A stretch of 64,000 bases of DNA from Blastococcus sp. LR1 (GCF_020166105.1 NZ_JAIUJY010000005.1:327679-391678); one strand, 5' to 3'. Counted from the first letter of the stretch, positions 8,982-16,525 are shown. Notes: generated by a model not told the origin, from the sequence alone. Numbers and translations are program-made.

Positions 8982-9338
8982 ATGAACACCCTGGACGCAC
9001 TCGACGCCGACTCGTTGCGCGACGACATCCCCTCGTTCCGCCCGGGTGACACCGTCAAGGTGCACGTCCGCGTCATCGAGGGCAACCGCTCGCGCGTCCA
9101 GGTCTTCCAGGGTGTCGTCATCCGCCGTCAGGGCGGTGGCGTCCGGGAGACCTTCACGGTGCGCAAGGTCAGCTTCGGTGTCGGGGTCGAGCGCACCTTC
9201 CCGGTGCACACCCCCGTCGTCGAGAAGATCGAGGTCGTCACCCGCGGTGACGTGCGTCGCGCGAAGCTCTACTACCTGCGCGAGCTGCGCGGCAAGGCCG
9301 CCAAGATCAAGGAGAAGCGCGAGCCGATCTCGCGCTGA
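8982..9338 (+). CDS. rplS: 50S ribosomal protein L19
   Basis: L19 sits at the 30S-50S interface. All 118 residues match the family: [52 protein letters not shown] and [19 protein letters not shown]. Start is the ATG at 8982. lepB follows after 76 bp, as in other actinobacteria. The upstream leader carries two strong hairpins, listed separately. Confidence 0.98.
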   Translation: MNTLDALDADSLRDDIPSFRPGDTVKVHVRVIEGNRSRVQVFQGVVIRRQGGGVRETFTVRKVSFGVGVERTFPVHTPVVEKIEVVTRGDVRRAKLYYLRELRGKAAKIKEKREPISR

Positions 9339-9414
9339 CCTCCGGCAACACGCCTGACAGCCGGCACGACCGGCTGGAACTCGGCGGGTTCCCCGCGCCG
9401 TACGCTGACTCCTG

Positions 9415-10338
9415 ATGAGCAGCGACCGGCCCGGGGGGCCCGCCGATGTCGTTCCCGGGGACGACGAGCCCGACGACGAGCGCGGTGGCGACGCGGGCGC
9501 CGACGATGCGTCGACGGGCCGCAAGGCCAAGAAGAAGAACTCGCTGCTCCGGGAGCTCCCGGTGCTGCTGCTGGTCGCCTTCGTCCTGGCCCTGGTGGTC
9601 AAGACGTTCTTCGTCCAGGCGTTCTTCATCCCGTCGGGATCGATGGAGCAGACGCTGCACGGCTGCCCCGGCTGCACCGGTGACCGCGTCCTGGTGAACA
9701 AGGTGCCCTACTGGTTCGGTGAGCCCGAGCCCGGCGACGTCGTCGTCTTCGAGGGTCCGGACACCTGGACCCCGGAGATCGACGTCGAGGAGCCGTCGAA
9801 CTGGTTCACCGGCGCGATGCTGTGGCTGGGCCGCACCCTGGGGGTGGCGCCCCCGAGCGAGGACGACTTCGTCAAGCGGGTGATCGCGACCGAGGGGCAG
9901 ACCGTCCAGTGCTGTGACGTCGAGGGCCGGCTCACGGTGGACGGCGAGCCGCTGGACGAGCCCTACATCTTCGAGAACATGCCCATCGAGCAGCGCCCCT
10001 TCGGCCCGGTGACGGTGCCCGAGGGGCGGCTCTGGGTGATGGGCGACCACCGTTCGGCCTCCGCGGACTCCCGCGAGCACGTGGGCGACAAGTACGGCGG
10101 AACCATCGGTGTCGACGACGTCATCGGCAAGGCGTCGTTGATCGTGTGGCCGATCGACCGTTTCGGGGTGCTGGAATCCCCGGACATCCAGGGCCTGGAG
10201 GCCACCGGCGTGCCCATCGGTGGGACGTCGTCGCCGGTCGGTGCCGTGGTCGCCGTTCCCTACCTCGTGGGCCTGGCCGGCGCAGTTCCGCTCACCGCCT
10301 GGCGCCGGCGCCGGCGAGCCCGCCGAACCTCGGCTTAG
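9415..10338 (+). CDS. lepB: Signal peptidase I
   Basis: This membrane serine protease removes signal peptides from secreted proteins. It has an acidic cytoplasmic N-terminus of about 45 residues, then one helix (LPVLLLVAFVLALVVKTFF). The catalytic Ser76 lies in IPSGSMEQT and the general base Lys154 in DFVKRVIA, followed by VMGDHRSASADSR. Two cysteine pairs (HGCPGC and QCCD) could form disulfides. A second C-terminal hydrophobic stretch with an Arg-rich end suggests a second membrane helix, as in other high-GC Gram-positives. It lies between rplS and a response regulator gene. Confidence 0.97.
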   Translation: MSSDRPGGPADVVPGDDEPDDERGGDAGADDASTGRKAKKKNSLLRELPVLLLVAFVLALVVKTFFVQAFFIPSGSMEQTLHGCPGCTGDRVLVNKVPYWFGEPEPGDVVVFEGPDTWTPEIDVEEPSNWFTGAMLWLGRTLGVAPPSEDDFVKRVIATEGQTVQCCDVEGRLTVDGEPLDEPYIFENMPIEQRPFGPVTVPEGRLWVMGDHRSASADSREHVGDKYGGTIGVDDVIGKASLIVWPIDRFGVLESPDIQGLEATGVPIGGTSSPVGAVVAVPYLVGLAGAVPLTAWRRRRRARRTSA

Positions 10339-10354
10339 CCGGGCGTAGGCCCGG
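10339..10354 (+). terminator. Weak terminator-like hairpin after lepB
   Basis: CCGGGC (10339-10344) and GCCCGG (10349-10354) form a 6-bp stem with a 4-base loop directly after the lepB stop. There is no U tract, so efficiency is doubtful. Confidence 0.4.
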
Positions 10355-10374
10355 AATGGTCGTCGCGGGGCGCG

Positions 10375-10491
10375 AGTGACTGGCGCCCACCATTACGGCG
10401 GCGACATACCAGCAGAGAAAAATGCTGAGAAAGTATTCAAGCAACCGTTTCACCCTTCCGATGGATTCATTGCACGGTCCCGGAGAATGAA
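10375..10491 (+). promoter_or_regulatory. AT-rich upstream region of the response regulator gene
   Basis: This stretch of roughly 115 bp is much richer in A and T than anything around it, for example AGAGAAAAATGCTGAGAAAG. It is the likely control region of the next gene, but no single -35/-10 pair stands out. TATTCA near 10430 is a possible -10. Ribosome sites GGAG precede both the ATG at 10492 and the GTG at 10504. Confidence 0.5.
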
Positions 10492-11226
10492 ATGGAGTCA
10501 GTTGTGTCTGCACCTATGGCGAGCACCGCCCGCGGAGTCACCCGCGTGCTCCTCCTCGCCGACGCGCCCGTCCTGCGTCGGGGGCTGGTCAGCATGATCA
10601 ACGAGACCGCCGGCATGCAGTCGGTCGGCACCCCCGGCGAGCTGCGCCGCGCTCTCACGCTGGCCGAGTCCGCCCGCCCCGACGCCGTCGTGGTCGAGCT
10701 GGGCCAGGGCCGCGCCGCGACCCTGAACGCCTGCCGCGACCTGCGCCGCCGGTTCCCCCGCGTGGCCATCATCGCGCTGGCCACCTCGGAGGACCCGGGC
10801 GTGGTCAACGAGGCCCTGGCCGCCGGCATCCGCGGCTACCTGATGATCAACACGTCCCCGACCCTGCTGGGCTGGGCCATCCTGGCCGCCCGCGCCGGTC
10901 GCACCGTCGTGGACCCGCAGATCCGCCGGGTCGAGCCCTCCGACGTGCCGGCCGCCAAGCCGTTCACCCCCGAGGTGCCCCTGACCCGCCGCGAGCAGGA
11001 CGTCCTGGACGAGCTGCTGCAGGGTCAGTCCAACCGGACGATCGGCCGCAACCTCTTCATCAGCGAGGACACCGTCAAGAGCCACGTCAAGGCCATCCTG
11101 CGCAAGCTGGGTGCCCGCGACCGGGCGCACGCCGTCTCGCTGGTGCTGTCCTCCCGCAGCCCGGGCTGCACCTGCGGGGCGCACTCCCCGCAGGCGACCA
11201 CCCCGGACGTCACCGTCGACATCTGA
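10492..11226 (+). CDS. Aspartate-less LuxR/NarL-type response regulator
   Basis: This 244-residue protein joins a receiver-like domain (residues 18-130) to a LuxR helix-turn-helix (LTRREQDVLDELLQGQSNRTIG, continuing ISEDTVKSHVKAILRKLG). The receiver is degenerate. The phosphoacceptor Asp is Glu (VVVELGQG), the first Asp of the acidic pocket is Ala (LLADAPVLRRG), and the conserved Lys is replaced (YLMINTSP). It is therefore unlikely to be switched by ordinary phosphorylation and may be constitutive or ligand-controlled. The tail has a Cys-x-Cys-x2-His cluster (GCTCGAH). No sensor kinase gene is adjacent. ATG 10492 and GTG 10504 are both plausible starts. Confidence 0.85.
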   Translation: MESVVSAPMASTARGVTRVLLLADAPVLRRGLVSMINETAGMQSVGTPGELRRALTLAESARPDAVVVELGQGRAATLNACRDLRRRFPRVAIIALATSEDPGVVNEALAAGIRGYLMINTSPTLLGWAILAARAGRTVVDPQIRRVEPSDVPAAKPFTPEVPLTRREQDVLDELLQGQSNRTIGRNLFISEDTVKSHVKAILRKLGARDRAHAVSLVLSSRSPGCTCGAHSPQATTPDVTVDI

Positions 11227-11255
11227 TCCACCCGCACTTCCTTCTCCGGCATCTC

Positions 11256-11283
11256 GGGCCGGCCCCTGCCCAGGGGCCGGCCC
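11256..11283 (+). terminator. Rho-independent-type terminator after the response regulator
   Basis: A perfect 12-bp stem, GGGCCGGCCCCT (11256-11267) with AGGGGCCGGCCC (11272-11283), has a 4-base loop and lies 30 bp after the stop. It lacks a U run, as is usual in high-GC actinobacteria. Confidence 0.75.
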
Positions 11284-11340
11284 GACGTGCGTCCGGGGGA
11301 CGACGGCGGTGTCGGCTGCGCGTCGTAGTGTCGTGCTGCG

Positions 11341-12111
11341 ATGGCTGTCCGACCCACCCATACCCGATCGGCACCGGTCCGGCGCACTCCCGCCGTCGAC
11401 CGGCCCGATGCGCTCTGGGACATGGAGCGCACCCTGCGGCGGCGGGGTTTCGAGGCGATCGCCGGTGCCGACGAGGCCGGCCGCGGGGCCTGCGCCGGTC
11501 CGCTCGTCGCCGCTGCCTGCATCCTTCCCGCCGGTAAGCGGGGCAGGGTTCCGGGTCTCGCGGACTCCAAGCTGCTCACCGCGGCCGCCCGCGACCAGGC
11601 ATACGAGGAGATCGTCGCGCGCGCCGTGTCGTGGTCGGTCGTCGTGCTGCCGGTGGAGGACCTCGACGAGCGCGGGATGCACGTGACCAACATCGAGGCC
11701 CTGCGCCGCGCCGTCTCGATGCTCGATCCCGGGCCCGACTACGTGCTGACCGACGGCTTCCCGGTTCCGGGCCTGGCCCGGCCGGGGCTCGCCGTGTGGA
11801 AGGGCGACCGCGTCGCCGCCTGCGTGGCCGCGGCCTCCGTGCTGGCCAAGGTGACCCGGGACCGGATGATGCTGGAGCTGCACGAGCAGTGGCCCGAATA
11901 CGACTTCGCGGTGCACAAGGGCTACATCACCGAGGCGCACACGGCTGCCCTGGAACGCCACGGACCGTGCCCGCAGCACCGGATGAGGTTCGTCAACGTG
12001 CGCAGCGCCCGCGACTTGTACACAGCCCGGGTGACCGGTTCGGCCGGCATGGTCGATGATGGGGCCATGCGCCCTGAGTCCCGAGCCCTGACGAGCACCG
12101 AGGACCGATGA
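11341..12111 (+). CDS. rnhB: Ribonuclease HII
   Basis: RNase HII cuts the RNA strand of RNA/DNA hybrids and removes misincorporated ribonucleotides. The active-site motif GADEAGRGACAGPLV lies near residue 42. Further conserved segments are ADSKLLTAAARDQAYEEI, YVLTDGFPVPG, AASVLAKVTRDRMM and HKGYITEAH. The extra 35 residues before the core resemble other actinobacterial RnhB proteins. The start is an ATG at 11341. Its end overlaps the DUF2469 gene by 4 bp (ATGA). Confidence 0.96.
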   Translation: MAVRPTHTRSAPVRRTPAVDRPDALWDMERTLRRRGFEAIAGADEAGRGACAGPLVAAACILPAGKRGRVPGLADSKLLTAAARDQAYEEIVARAVSWSVVVLPVEDLDERGMHVTNIEALRRAVSMLDPGPDYVLTDGFPVPGLARPGLAVWKGDRVAACVAAASVLAKVTRDRMMLELHEQWPEYDFAVHKGYITEAHTAALERHGPCPQHRMRFVNVRSARDLYTARVTGSAGMVDDGAMRPESRALTSTEDR

Positions 12112-12428
12112 GCACCGAGGACCTCGAGAAGTACGAGACCGAGATGGAGCTCCAGCTCTATCGCGAGTACCGGGACATCGTCCGCCAGTTCACCTACGTG
12201 GTGGAGACCGAGCGGCGGTTCTACCTGGCCAACTCGGTCGACCTGCAGGTGCGGGAGGCCGGGGGAGAGGTCTACTTCGAGCTGAAGCTCTCCGACGCCT
12301 GGGTGTGGGACATGTACCGGCCGGCGCGCTTCGTGCGCAACGTCCGGGTGCTGACGTTCAAGGACGTCAACGTCGAGGAGCTCGACAAGCCCGACCTCGA
12401 GCTGCCCGACAACCCGCGCCTCCCGTAG
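12108..12428 (+). CDS. DUF2469-family conserved actinobacterial protein
   Basis: This 106-residue protein is conserved across actinobacteria immediately after rnhB. It has YRQ-type helices (YREYRDIVRQFTYVVETERR) followed by a beta-rich VYFELKLSDAWVWDMYRP and VRVLTFKDVNVEEL. The function is unknown. In related genomes yraN normally follows closely; here the next 4 kb hold an inserted cassette. Only 4 bp separates its stop from the first cassette gene, so that gene may be read from the rnhB transcript. Confidence 0.92.
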   Translation: MSTEDLEKYETEMELQLYREYRDIVRQFTYVVETERRFYLANSVDLQVREAGGEVYFELKLSDAWVWDMYRPARFVRNVRVLTFKDVNVEELDKPDLELPDNPRLP

Positions 12429-12432
12429 GCGG

Positions 12433-13604
12433 ATGGAGTCCTATCCGCTCGGTCTCGTCGTCGAGCACTCGAGGATCTGGGCCTACGTTCCGACGGATTG
12501 GGAGGACCAGGGCCTGCGGGAGGCTGCCCGTCACGTCGACGCCATGACGTCGCGAGGTCGCGAGGTCGCGCCGAGCGCTTCACCAGGTTGTGGGTTCCGG
12601 TGCTGCGGGACGCCGCGGACGCCGGGTGCGTGGGGGTGTTCTTCCAGTCGGGCCTGGGGCCGAACGCCAAGCCGACGGCGGCGGTCCGCCTCAGCCGGTA
12701 CGAGCACGACCCCGCGCTCCCCGCGGCGCAGGCGATCGACGAGGTGCTGCGGAACCACCTCCGTCCGGAGGACCAGCGCCTCGCTCTCCCCCTGATCGAG
12801 CCGGTGCCGGGCTCTGCCGTCGGGGCGGTGCGTCTGCGTCAGCAAGTGGGCGCCGGGCGTTGGAGGAGGAGGGTGCAGGAACACGCCCTCTGGCTCGTTC
12901 CCGTGGCAGGTGCGGTCTGGGCACTCTCCACCTCGTTCACCGACCCCGTCGGTGGCGCGGACAGGCTGCTGTCGGAGATCGATGCCCTGGCGAACGGCGT
13001 GCGCGATCCCATGCGGAACGCCGACGTCCCCTTCGTCGTCCTCCGCTCGGAGCCGGTCGCGGCCGGGGGGCTGCTCGTCCGGAAAATCCCGCACTGCTCC
13101 CTCACCATCGACCGCGAGAGCGGCGTGGTCACCTGGGTGGACGACGCCGTCCGGCGCCGCGTCCAGTTGCCGCTGGGAAACGGTCCCGGGGAGGTGGCGG
13201 GGCTGCTGCGTGCGAGCTATCCGCCGGTGAAGGCCGGACATCCGCAGCTCCCCGATGTCTTCCGGCTGATGCTGGTCGACGGCAGCGGGCGGGTGCTCGC
13301 CCGCAGTGCGGTGCGGGCGGCCGCCCACATGGACCAGATGTGGCCGGTGGAGCTGCTCGAGACCAGCGGCCTCCCCGTGCAGACACGACGGTTCAAGAAC
13401 ACCCGGCTCCTCAACAAGGCGCATCCCGGAGCGGCGCCGCTGTGGGTCTTCAGCGGCGGTCTCTGGCTGCTCATGCTCTGGTCGTTGCTCGGGGCGGTGT
13501 TGCTGCTCGTCGTCGGCGGCCTCGTCGTCGGCGATCCCATCTGGTCGGACTGGTCGGGTTTCTTCGGCCCCTTCTGGCCGGACTGGTCGGGATTGTTCGA
13601 CTAG
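12433..13604 (+). pseudogene. Cassette gene A: membrane-anchored protein broken by an 8-bp duplication
   Basis: Two overlapping frames encode one protein. The first 43 or so codons from ATG 12433 (MESYPLGLVVEHSRIWAYVP) are in one frame and the rest (RFTRLWVPVLRDAADAG onward) in another. Deleting one copy of the CGCGAGGT repeat at 12551-12566 joins them into exactly 388 codons. Residues 1-190 resemble cassette proteins D and E, ending WALSTSFTDP then LLSEIDALANGV. An uncharacterised middle region follows, then one membrane helix (WLLMLWSLLGAVLLLVVGG) and a Trp-rich tail with two WSG motifs. The gene may be phase-variable, decayed, or affected by sequencing error. No known family was identified with certainty. 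Confidence 0.72.
12551..12570 (+). repeat. Short tandem repeat (8-mer, 2.5 copies) causing the frameshift
   Basis: CGCGAGGT occurs at 12551-12558 and 12559-12566, followed by a partial CGCG to 12570. Such repeats arise by replication slippage. Removing one unit restores the reading frame of cassette gene A. Confidence 0.88.
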
Positions 13605-13650
13605 TGAGGAGTGCGCCCGACGGGGTTGTCCACAGGCGGCTGTGAGTGCG

Positions 13651-13704
13651 CCACCTCCTCTCTGCGGAACGGTTACGTTCCGCGGCGATCGAATGAGGAG
13701 GTGG
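13651..13704 (+). promoter_or_regulatory. Nested hairpin that sequesters the ribosome site of cassette gene B
   Basis: CCACCTCCTC at 13651-13660 is the exact complement of GAGGAGGTGG at 13695-13704, which contains the Shine-Dalgarno sequence for the GTG at 13712. Between them, GCGGAACG (13664-13671) and CGTTCCGC (13676-13683) form a second perfect 8-bp stem with loop GTTA. The two stems would stack into a long hairpin hiding the ribosome site. This suggests regulation at translation, for example a thermosensor, a protein- or ligand-controlled switch, or coupling to upstream translation. Confidence 0.7.
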
Positions 13705-13711
13705 TACGGGC

Positions 13712-14014
13712 GTGGCGGACATCGTGGTCGATCTCCCCCTGCTCCGCGAGACCGCAGGCGGTCTCGGGATGCTCATGCACGAGTTCCAGCGGTCGGCGGC
13801 GATCGTCGAGGACGCGGAACCGGCTGTCGGTCGGAACGCGTTGCTGGACGAGCTGCGCGAGTTCGTCGACGAGTGGACGTGTAATCGCGAGAAGCTGCTC
13901 CAGTCGCTCCAGGCGGTGTACGAGGCGGCGACGCAGAGCCATGACGCCTACGTGCAGGTCGACAACGAACTCGCCCAGGCGATCCAGACCGCGACCGAGG
14001 GGTGCGCGCCGTGA
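13712..14014 (+). CDS. Cassette gene B: WXG100-like small helical protein
   Basis: This 100-residue, all-helical protein has the size and pattern of ESX/WXG100 partners. A first amphipathic helix (PLLRETAGGLGMLMHEF) is followed by a Trp-containing turn region (FVDEWTCNREKLLQSL) and a second long helix (VYEAATQSHDAYVQVDNELAQAI). The strict W-x-G is absent, so the assignment rests on architecture and on the neighbour, a T7SS-signal protein. Such proteins often pair with a larger secreted partner. The GTG start at 13712 has GGAGG 10 bases upstream, within the hairpin described separately. Its stop overlaps gene C (GTGA). Confidence 0.65.
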   Translation: MADIVVDLPLLRETAGGLGMLMHEFQRSAAIVEDAEPAVGRNALLDELREFVDEWTCNREKLLQSLQAVYEAATQSHDAYVQVDNELAQAIQTATEGCAP

Positions 14015-15345
14015 CCGCCACCCCGGTGGCGCCCGCCTCCTTCGAGCCGCTGGACCACCGCAACAGCGTGCCGGGCGACCCCGATGAGCTCGCCACCCTG
14101 GCCCGGCGGTACGCCGACACGGCCGCGGAGATCGAGGCGCAGGCCGCCAACCTGGCCGAGCTCACCTCGACGTCGCAGGAGGCGTGGAAGAGCGAGGCGG
14201 GCGACAACTTCGTCGAGGTGGCAGGAGACCTGGCCGGCCGCATCGGCCGGGCACGAGCACGGTACGAGGCCGCCGCGCAGGCGCTCTCCTTCTTCGCCAC
14301 CGCCCTGGAAGGGGTGCAGACCGAGGCCTACGACGCTGTCCGCCGGGCGCAGGCGGCCGAGGATTCGCAGCGCGCGCTTCGCAACTCCGCACCCGACGCA
14401 GCCGCTCCCGGGGCGACTCCTGAGCAGCTTCGCGCCGCCGGTGCGGAGCAGCAGGCGCACCTGCGGGCGGTCGCCGGCGCGGCGGACGAATTGGCCGCCG
14501 CCCGCCGGGACTACTTCTTCGCCGTCGAGTCCTACGACCGGGCCGCGAGGGCGGCGGCCGAGATCTTGAGCACCGGGCGCAGCGGCGATGACCTGGCAGA
14601 CGACTGGTGGGACGAGAACGCGTGGTGGATCGACGCGGTGCTCGACGTCATCTCCATCGTCGCGCTGGCGCTGGTGATCGTCGCGGTGGTCATCGCCATC
14701 GTCCTCGGCCCCGGGATCGCGATCGTCGGCACGCTCCTGGCCGCCAGCAGTGGCCTGAGCCTGATCTCCGCGGCCGTGCGCCTCGATCTGTGGGCCAGCG
14801 GCAACGGATCCCTGGAGGACGCCCTCTGGGACCTCGCGGGTGCGGCCACTCTCGGTCTCGGCAAGGGCGTCGCGGTGGTTGCCCAGGGATTGCTCAGAGT
14901 GACGCAGCGGGTCGGGGGCCGCATCGGGGCCGTACGCGCGGGCCGGCAGGCCTTCGCCGACGCCGGTCGCTCGCCCGTGCTGTTCGACGCAGGAAAGGCT
15001 GCCCGGGCGACCGTGGACGCTGCGGCGGCCTCGTCCGGCACCCGCCTGACCCGCGGGTTGGCATTCGGGGACGACGGCATCGCGGACGCTGTGTCCGCGA
15101 TCCACCGGATCCGTCAGGCCGGTGGCAAGGGCGCGCAGCTCACCGCGCTCACCGGCCTCGCCGACACGATCGTCCTGGGAGCGGTGACGGGTCCGAGTGC
15201 CGCGATCAACATCCGGTCCTTCGTCCTGCTCCAGGACAGCGTCGTCGTGGACCCGGTGGGCGCGATGGACCAGGCGGCGGTGGACCGAGCGAACCGGACC
15301 GAGATCGTGCAGCAGTGGTCCATGCCGCTGGGACGGGTGTCGTGA
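14011..15345 (+). CDS. Cassette gene C: putative T7SS-secreted protein with hydrophobic core
   Basis: This 444-residue protein begins with a helical domain typical of type VII secretion signal domains: VPGDPDELATLARRYADTA, the WxG-like turn EAWKSEAGDNF, and a second helical arm to about residue 190. A strongly hydrophobic segment follows (IDAVLDVISIVALALVIVAV, continuing into glycine-rich LGPGIAIVGTLLAASSG). The Ala-rich C-terminal 180 residues match no toxin fold I recognise. Polymorphic T7SS effectors share this plan, but no catalytic motif is visible, so toxin activity is a guess. It is coupled to B and D by GTGA overlaps. No secretion ATPase is encoded nearby. Confidence 0.68.
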   Translation: MTATPVAPASFEPLDHRNSVPGDPDELATLARRYADTAAEIEAQAANLAELTSTSQEAWKSEAGDNFVEVAGDLAGRIGRARARYEAAAQALSFFATALEGVQTEAYDAVRRAQAAEDSQRALRNSAPDAAAPGATPEQLRAAGAEQQAHLRAVAGAADELAAARRDYFFAVESYDRAARAAAEILSTGRSGDDLADDWWDENAWWIDAVLDVISIVALALVIVAVVIAIVLGPGIAIVGTLLAASSGLSLISAAVRLDLWASGNGSLEDALWDLAGAATLGLGKGVAVVAQGLLRVTQRVGGRIGAVRAGRQAFADAGRSPVLFDAGKAARATVDAAAASSGTRLTRGLAFGDDGIADAVSAIHRIRQAGGKGAQLTALTGLADTIVLGAVTGPSAAINIRSFVLLQDSVVVDPVGAMDQAAVDRANRTEIVQQWSMPLGRVS

Positions 15346-15953
15346 CGGCGCCGGCCAGGGCCGTCAGCGACTTCCGGATCCTCCTTCCCCCGGGATGGGC
15401 GCGCGTTCCGCTGGACGGCCGGGCGCCGCTGCGGATCAAGAACCTCGTCACCGAGCGGGTCCGCGACGTGCCTGCGCCGCGGCGGGCCGAACTCCGGGCG
15501 TGGCTGACCCGGGAGCTCACCGCGGCGCTCGAGTCGGCGGCCCGGCAGGGCGGGATCGACGTCCTGCTCAGCGTCGACCCGGTCGCCGGCCGGCCGGTTC
15601 CGGCGTCCGGGCTGATCACGCACGTGCGCGGACGAGGCGAGGGCACGCTCGAGTCGCTGCTCCGCACGCTGGGGTCCGGTGCCACGGGCGTGCGCGTCCG
15701 CGAGCTGGGGGTGGTCGAGGTCGCGGGCGCCCGGGCTGTCCGTCGGCTCACGTCGCGGCAGGAGAGGGTGCCCGACGAGGACGGTGATCCCGGCGGCGTG
15801 CTGACCGTCACGCAGGTCGACTACTTCGTCCCGGTGCCGGGATCCGACGGGTTGCTGTTGCTCACCTTCACGACGCCGGTCGAGCAGCTCGGTCCACCGC
15901 TGGTGAAGCTCTTCGACGTCATGGGCGGGAGCCTGCGGTGGGTCCTGACGTGA
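15342..15953 (+). CDS. Cassette gene D: small alpha/beta protein resembling genes A and E
   Basis: This 203-residue soluble protein starts DFRILLPPGWARVPLDG, has a helical ELRAWLTRELTAALESAARQ and ends with strands LLLLTFTTP and a helix VKLFDVMGG. The pattern recalls Mog1/PsbP-like (LpqN-type) domains, but I cannot confirm that fold. The same order of elements is seen in A and E. No signal peptide or membrane helix is present, so it is probably cytoplasmic, perhaps a chaperone or immunity protein for C (inference). It starts at GTG 15342, overlapping the C stop, and overlaps E by 4 bp. Confidence 0.72.
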   Translation: MTAPARAVSDFRILLPPGWARVPLDGRAPLRIKNLVTERVRDVPAPRRAELRAWLTRELTAALESAARQGGIDVLLSVDPVAGRPVPASGLITHVRGRGEGTLESLLRTLGSGATGVRVRELGVVEVAGARAVRRLTSRQERVPDEDGDPGGVLTVTQVDYFVPVPGSDGLLLLTFTTPVEQLGPPLVKLFDVMGGSLRWVLT

Positions 15954-16525
15954 CCGGCGGGCCGCCCGACATCGTCGTGGACTTCTCGGCGGCGTGGGCC
16001 CAGGTGGGCCCGGACGACGACCTGGCCGACTGGGCCGCCGCAGCGGCCCGGCGGAGCTGGACGCTGGCAGGAGTGGAACCGTCCGCGGTCGACGCGGACC
16101 TGCTGGCAGCCGAGTTCACGGTGCTGGCGAAGGCCGCCTTCGCGGTGCCCAGCTTCGGCGCCTTCGTGTTCTGCCCGGAGCCCTCCCAAGGTGCACGCGC
16201 CGCCGTCCGCCTGATCGGGCTGCGCTACCCGGCGGGGACGGAGGACGGGGTCATCGTCGAGGAGTTCCTGCTCCCCGCCGAGCAGCAGCTGCTGCCTCCG
16301 CAGGTGGAGCAGTCGACGGACTCCGGGCTCCGCCGGATCCAGATCCGGCAGCGCGCGTGGTCGGCCGACACCGGGAACGTGTCCGACCACATCGCCTACG
16401 TCTTCCCCTGCGAGGAGGGCGCGTGGGCCCTGACCACCTCGCTTCCCGATCCGCGGGAGGCCGAGCTCCTGCTCGCGGACCTGGACGAGCTGGCGGCAGG
16501 TCTGCAGCTCAGGACTGGGCTGTGA
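15950..16525 (+). CDS. Cassette gene E: small alpha/beta protein resembling genes A and D
   Basis: This 191-residue protein begins DIVVDFSAAWAQVGPDDDLADW and ends AWALTTSLPDPREAELLLAD then LDELAAGLQL. That ending closely parallels WALSTSFTDP and LLSEIDALANGV in gene A. It has no signal peptide or membrane segment. GTG 15950 overlaps the D stop; GTG 15938 in the same frame is an alternative. It is the last cassette gene, and a normal yraN follows after 94 bp. The function is unknown. The repetition of one domain in A, D and E suggests they act on the same partner. Confidence 0.7.
   Translation: MTGGPPDIVVDFSAAWAQVGPDDDLADWAAAAARRSWTLAGVEPSAVDADLLAAEFTVLAKAAFAVPSFGAFVFCPEPSQGARAAVRLIGLRYPAGTEDGVIVEEFLLPAEQQLLPPQVEQSTDSGLRRIQIRQRAWSADTGNVSDHIAYVFPCEEGAWALTTSLPDPREAELLLADLDELAAGLQLRTGL

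Noticed and set aside
13626..13634. Perfect DnaA-box-like 9-mer TTGTCCACA upstream of cassette gene B
   Set aside because: A single box in 64 kb is expected by chance, and no origin features or further boxes are nearby.
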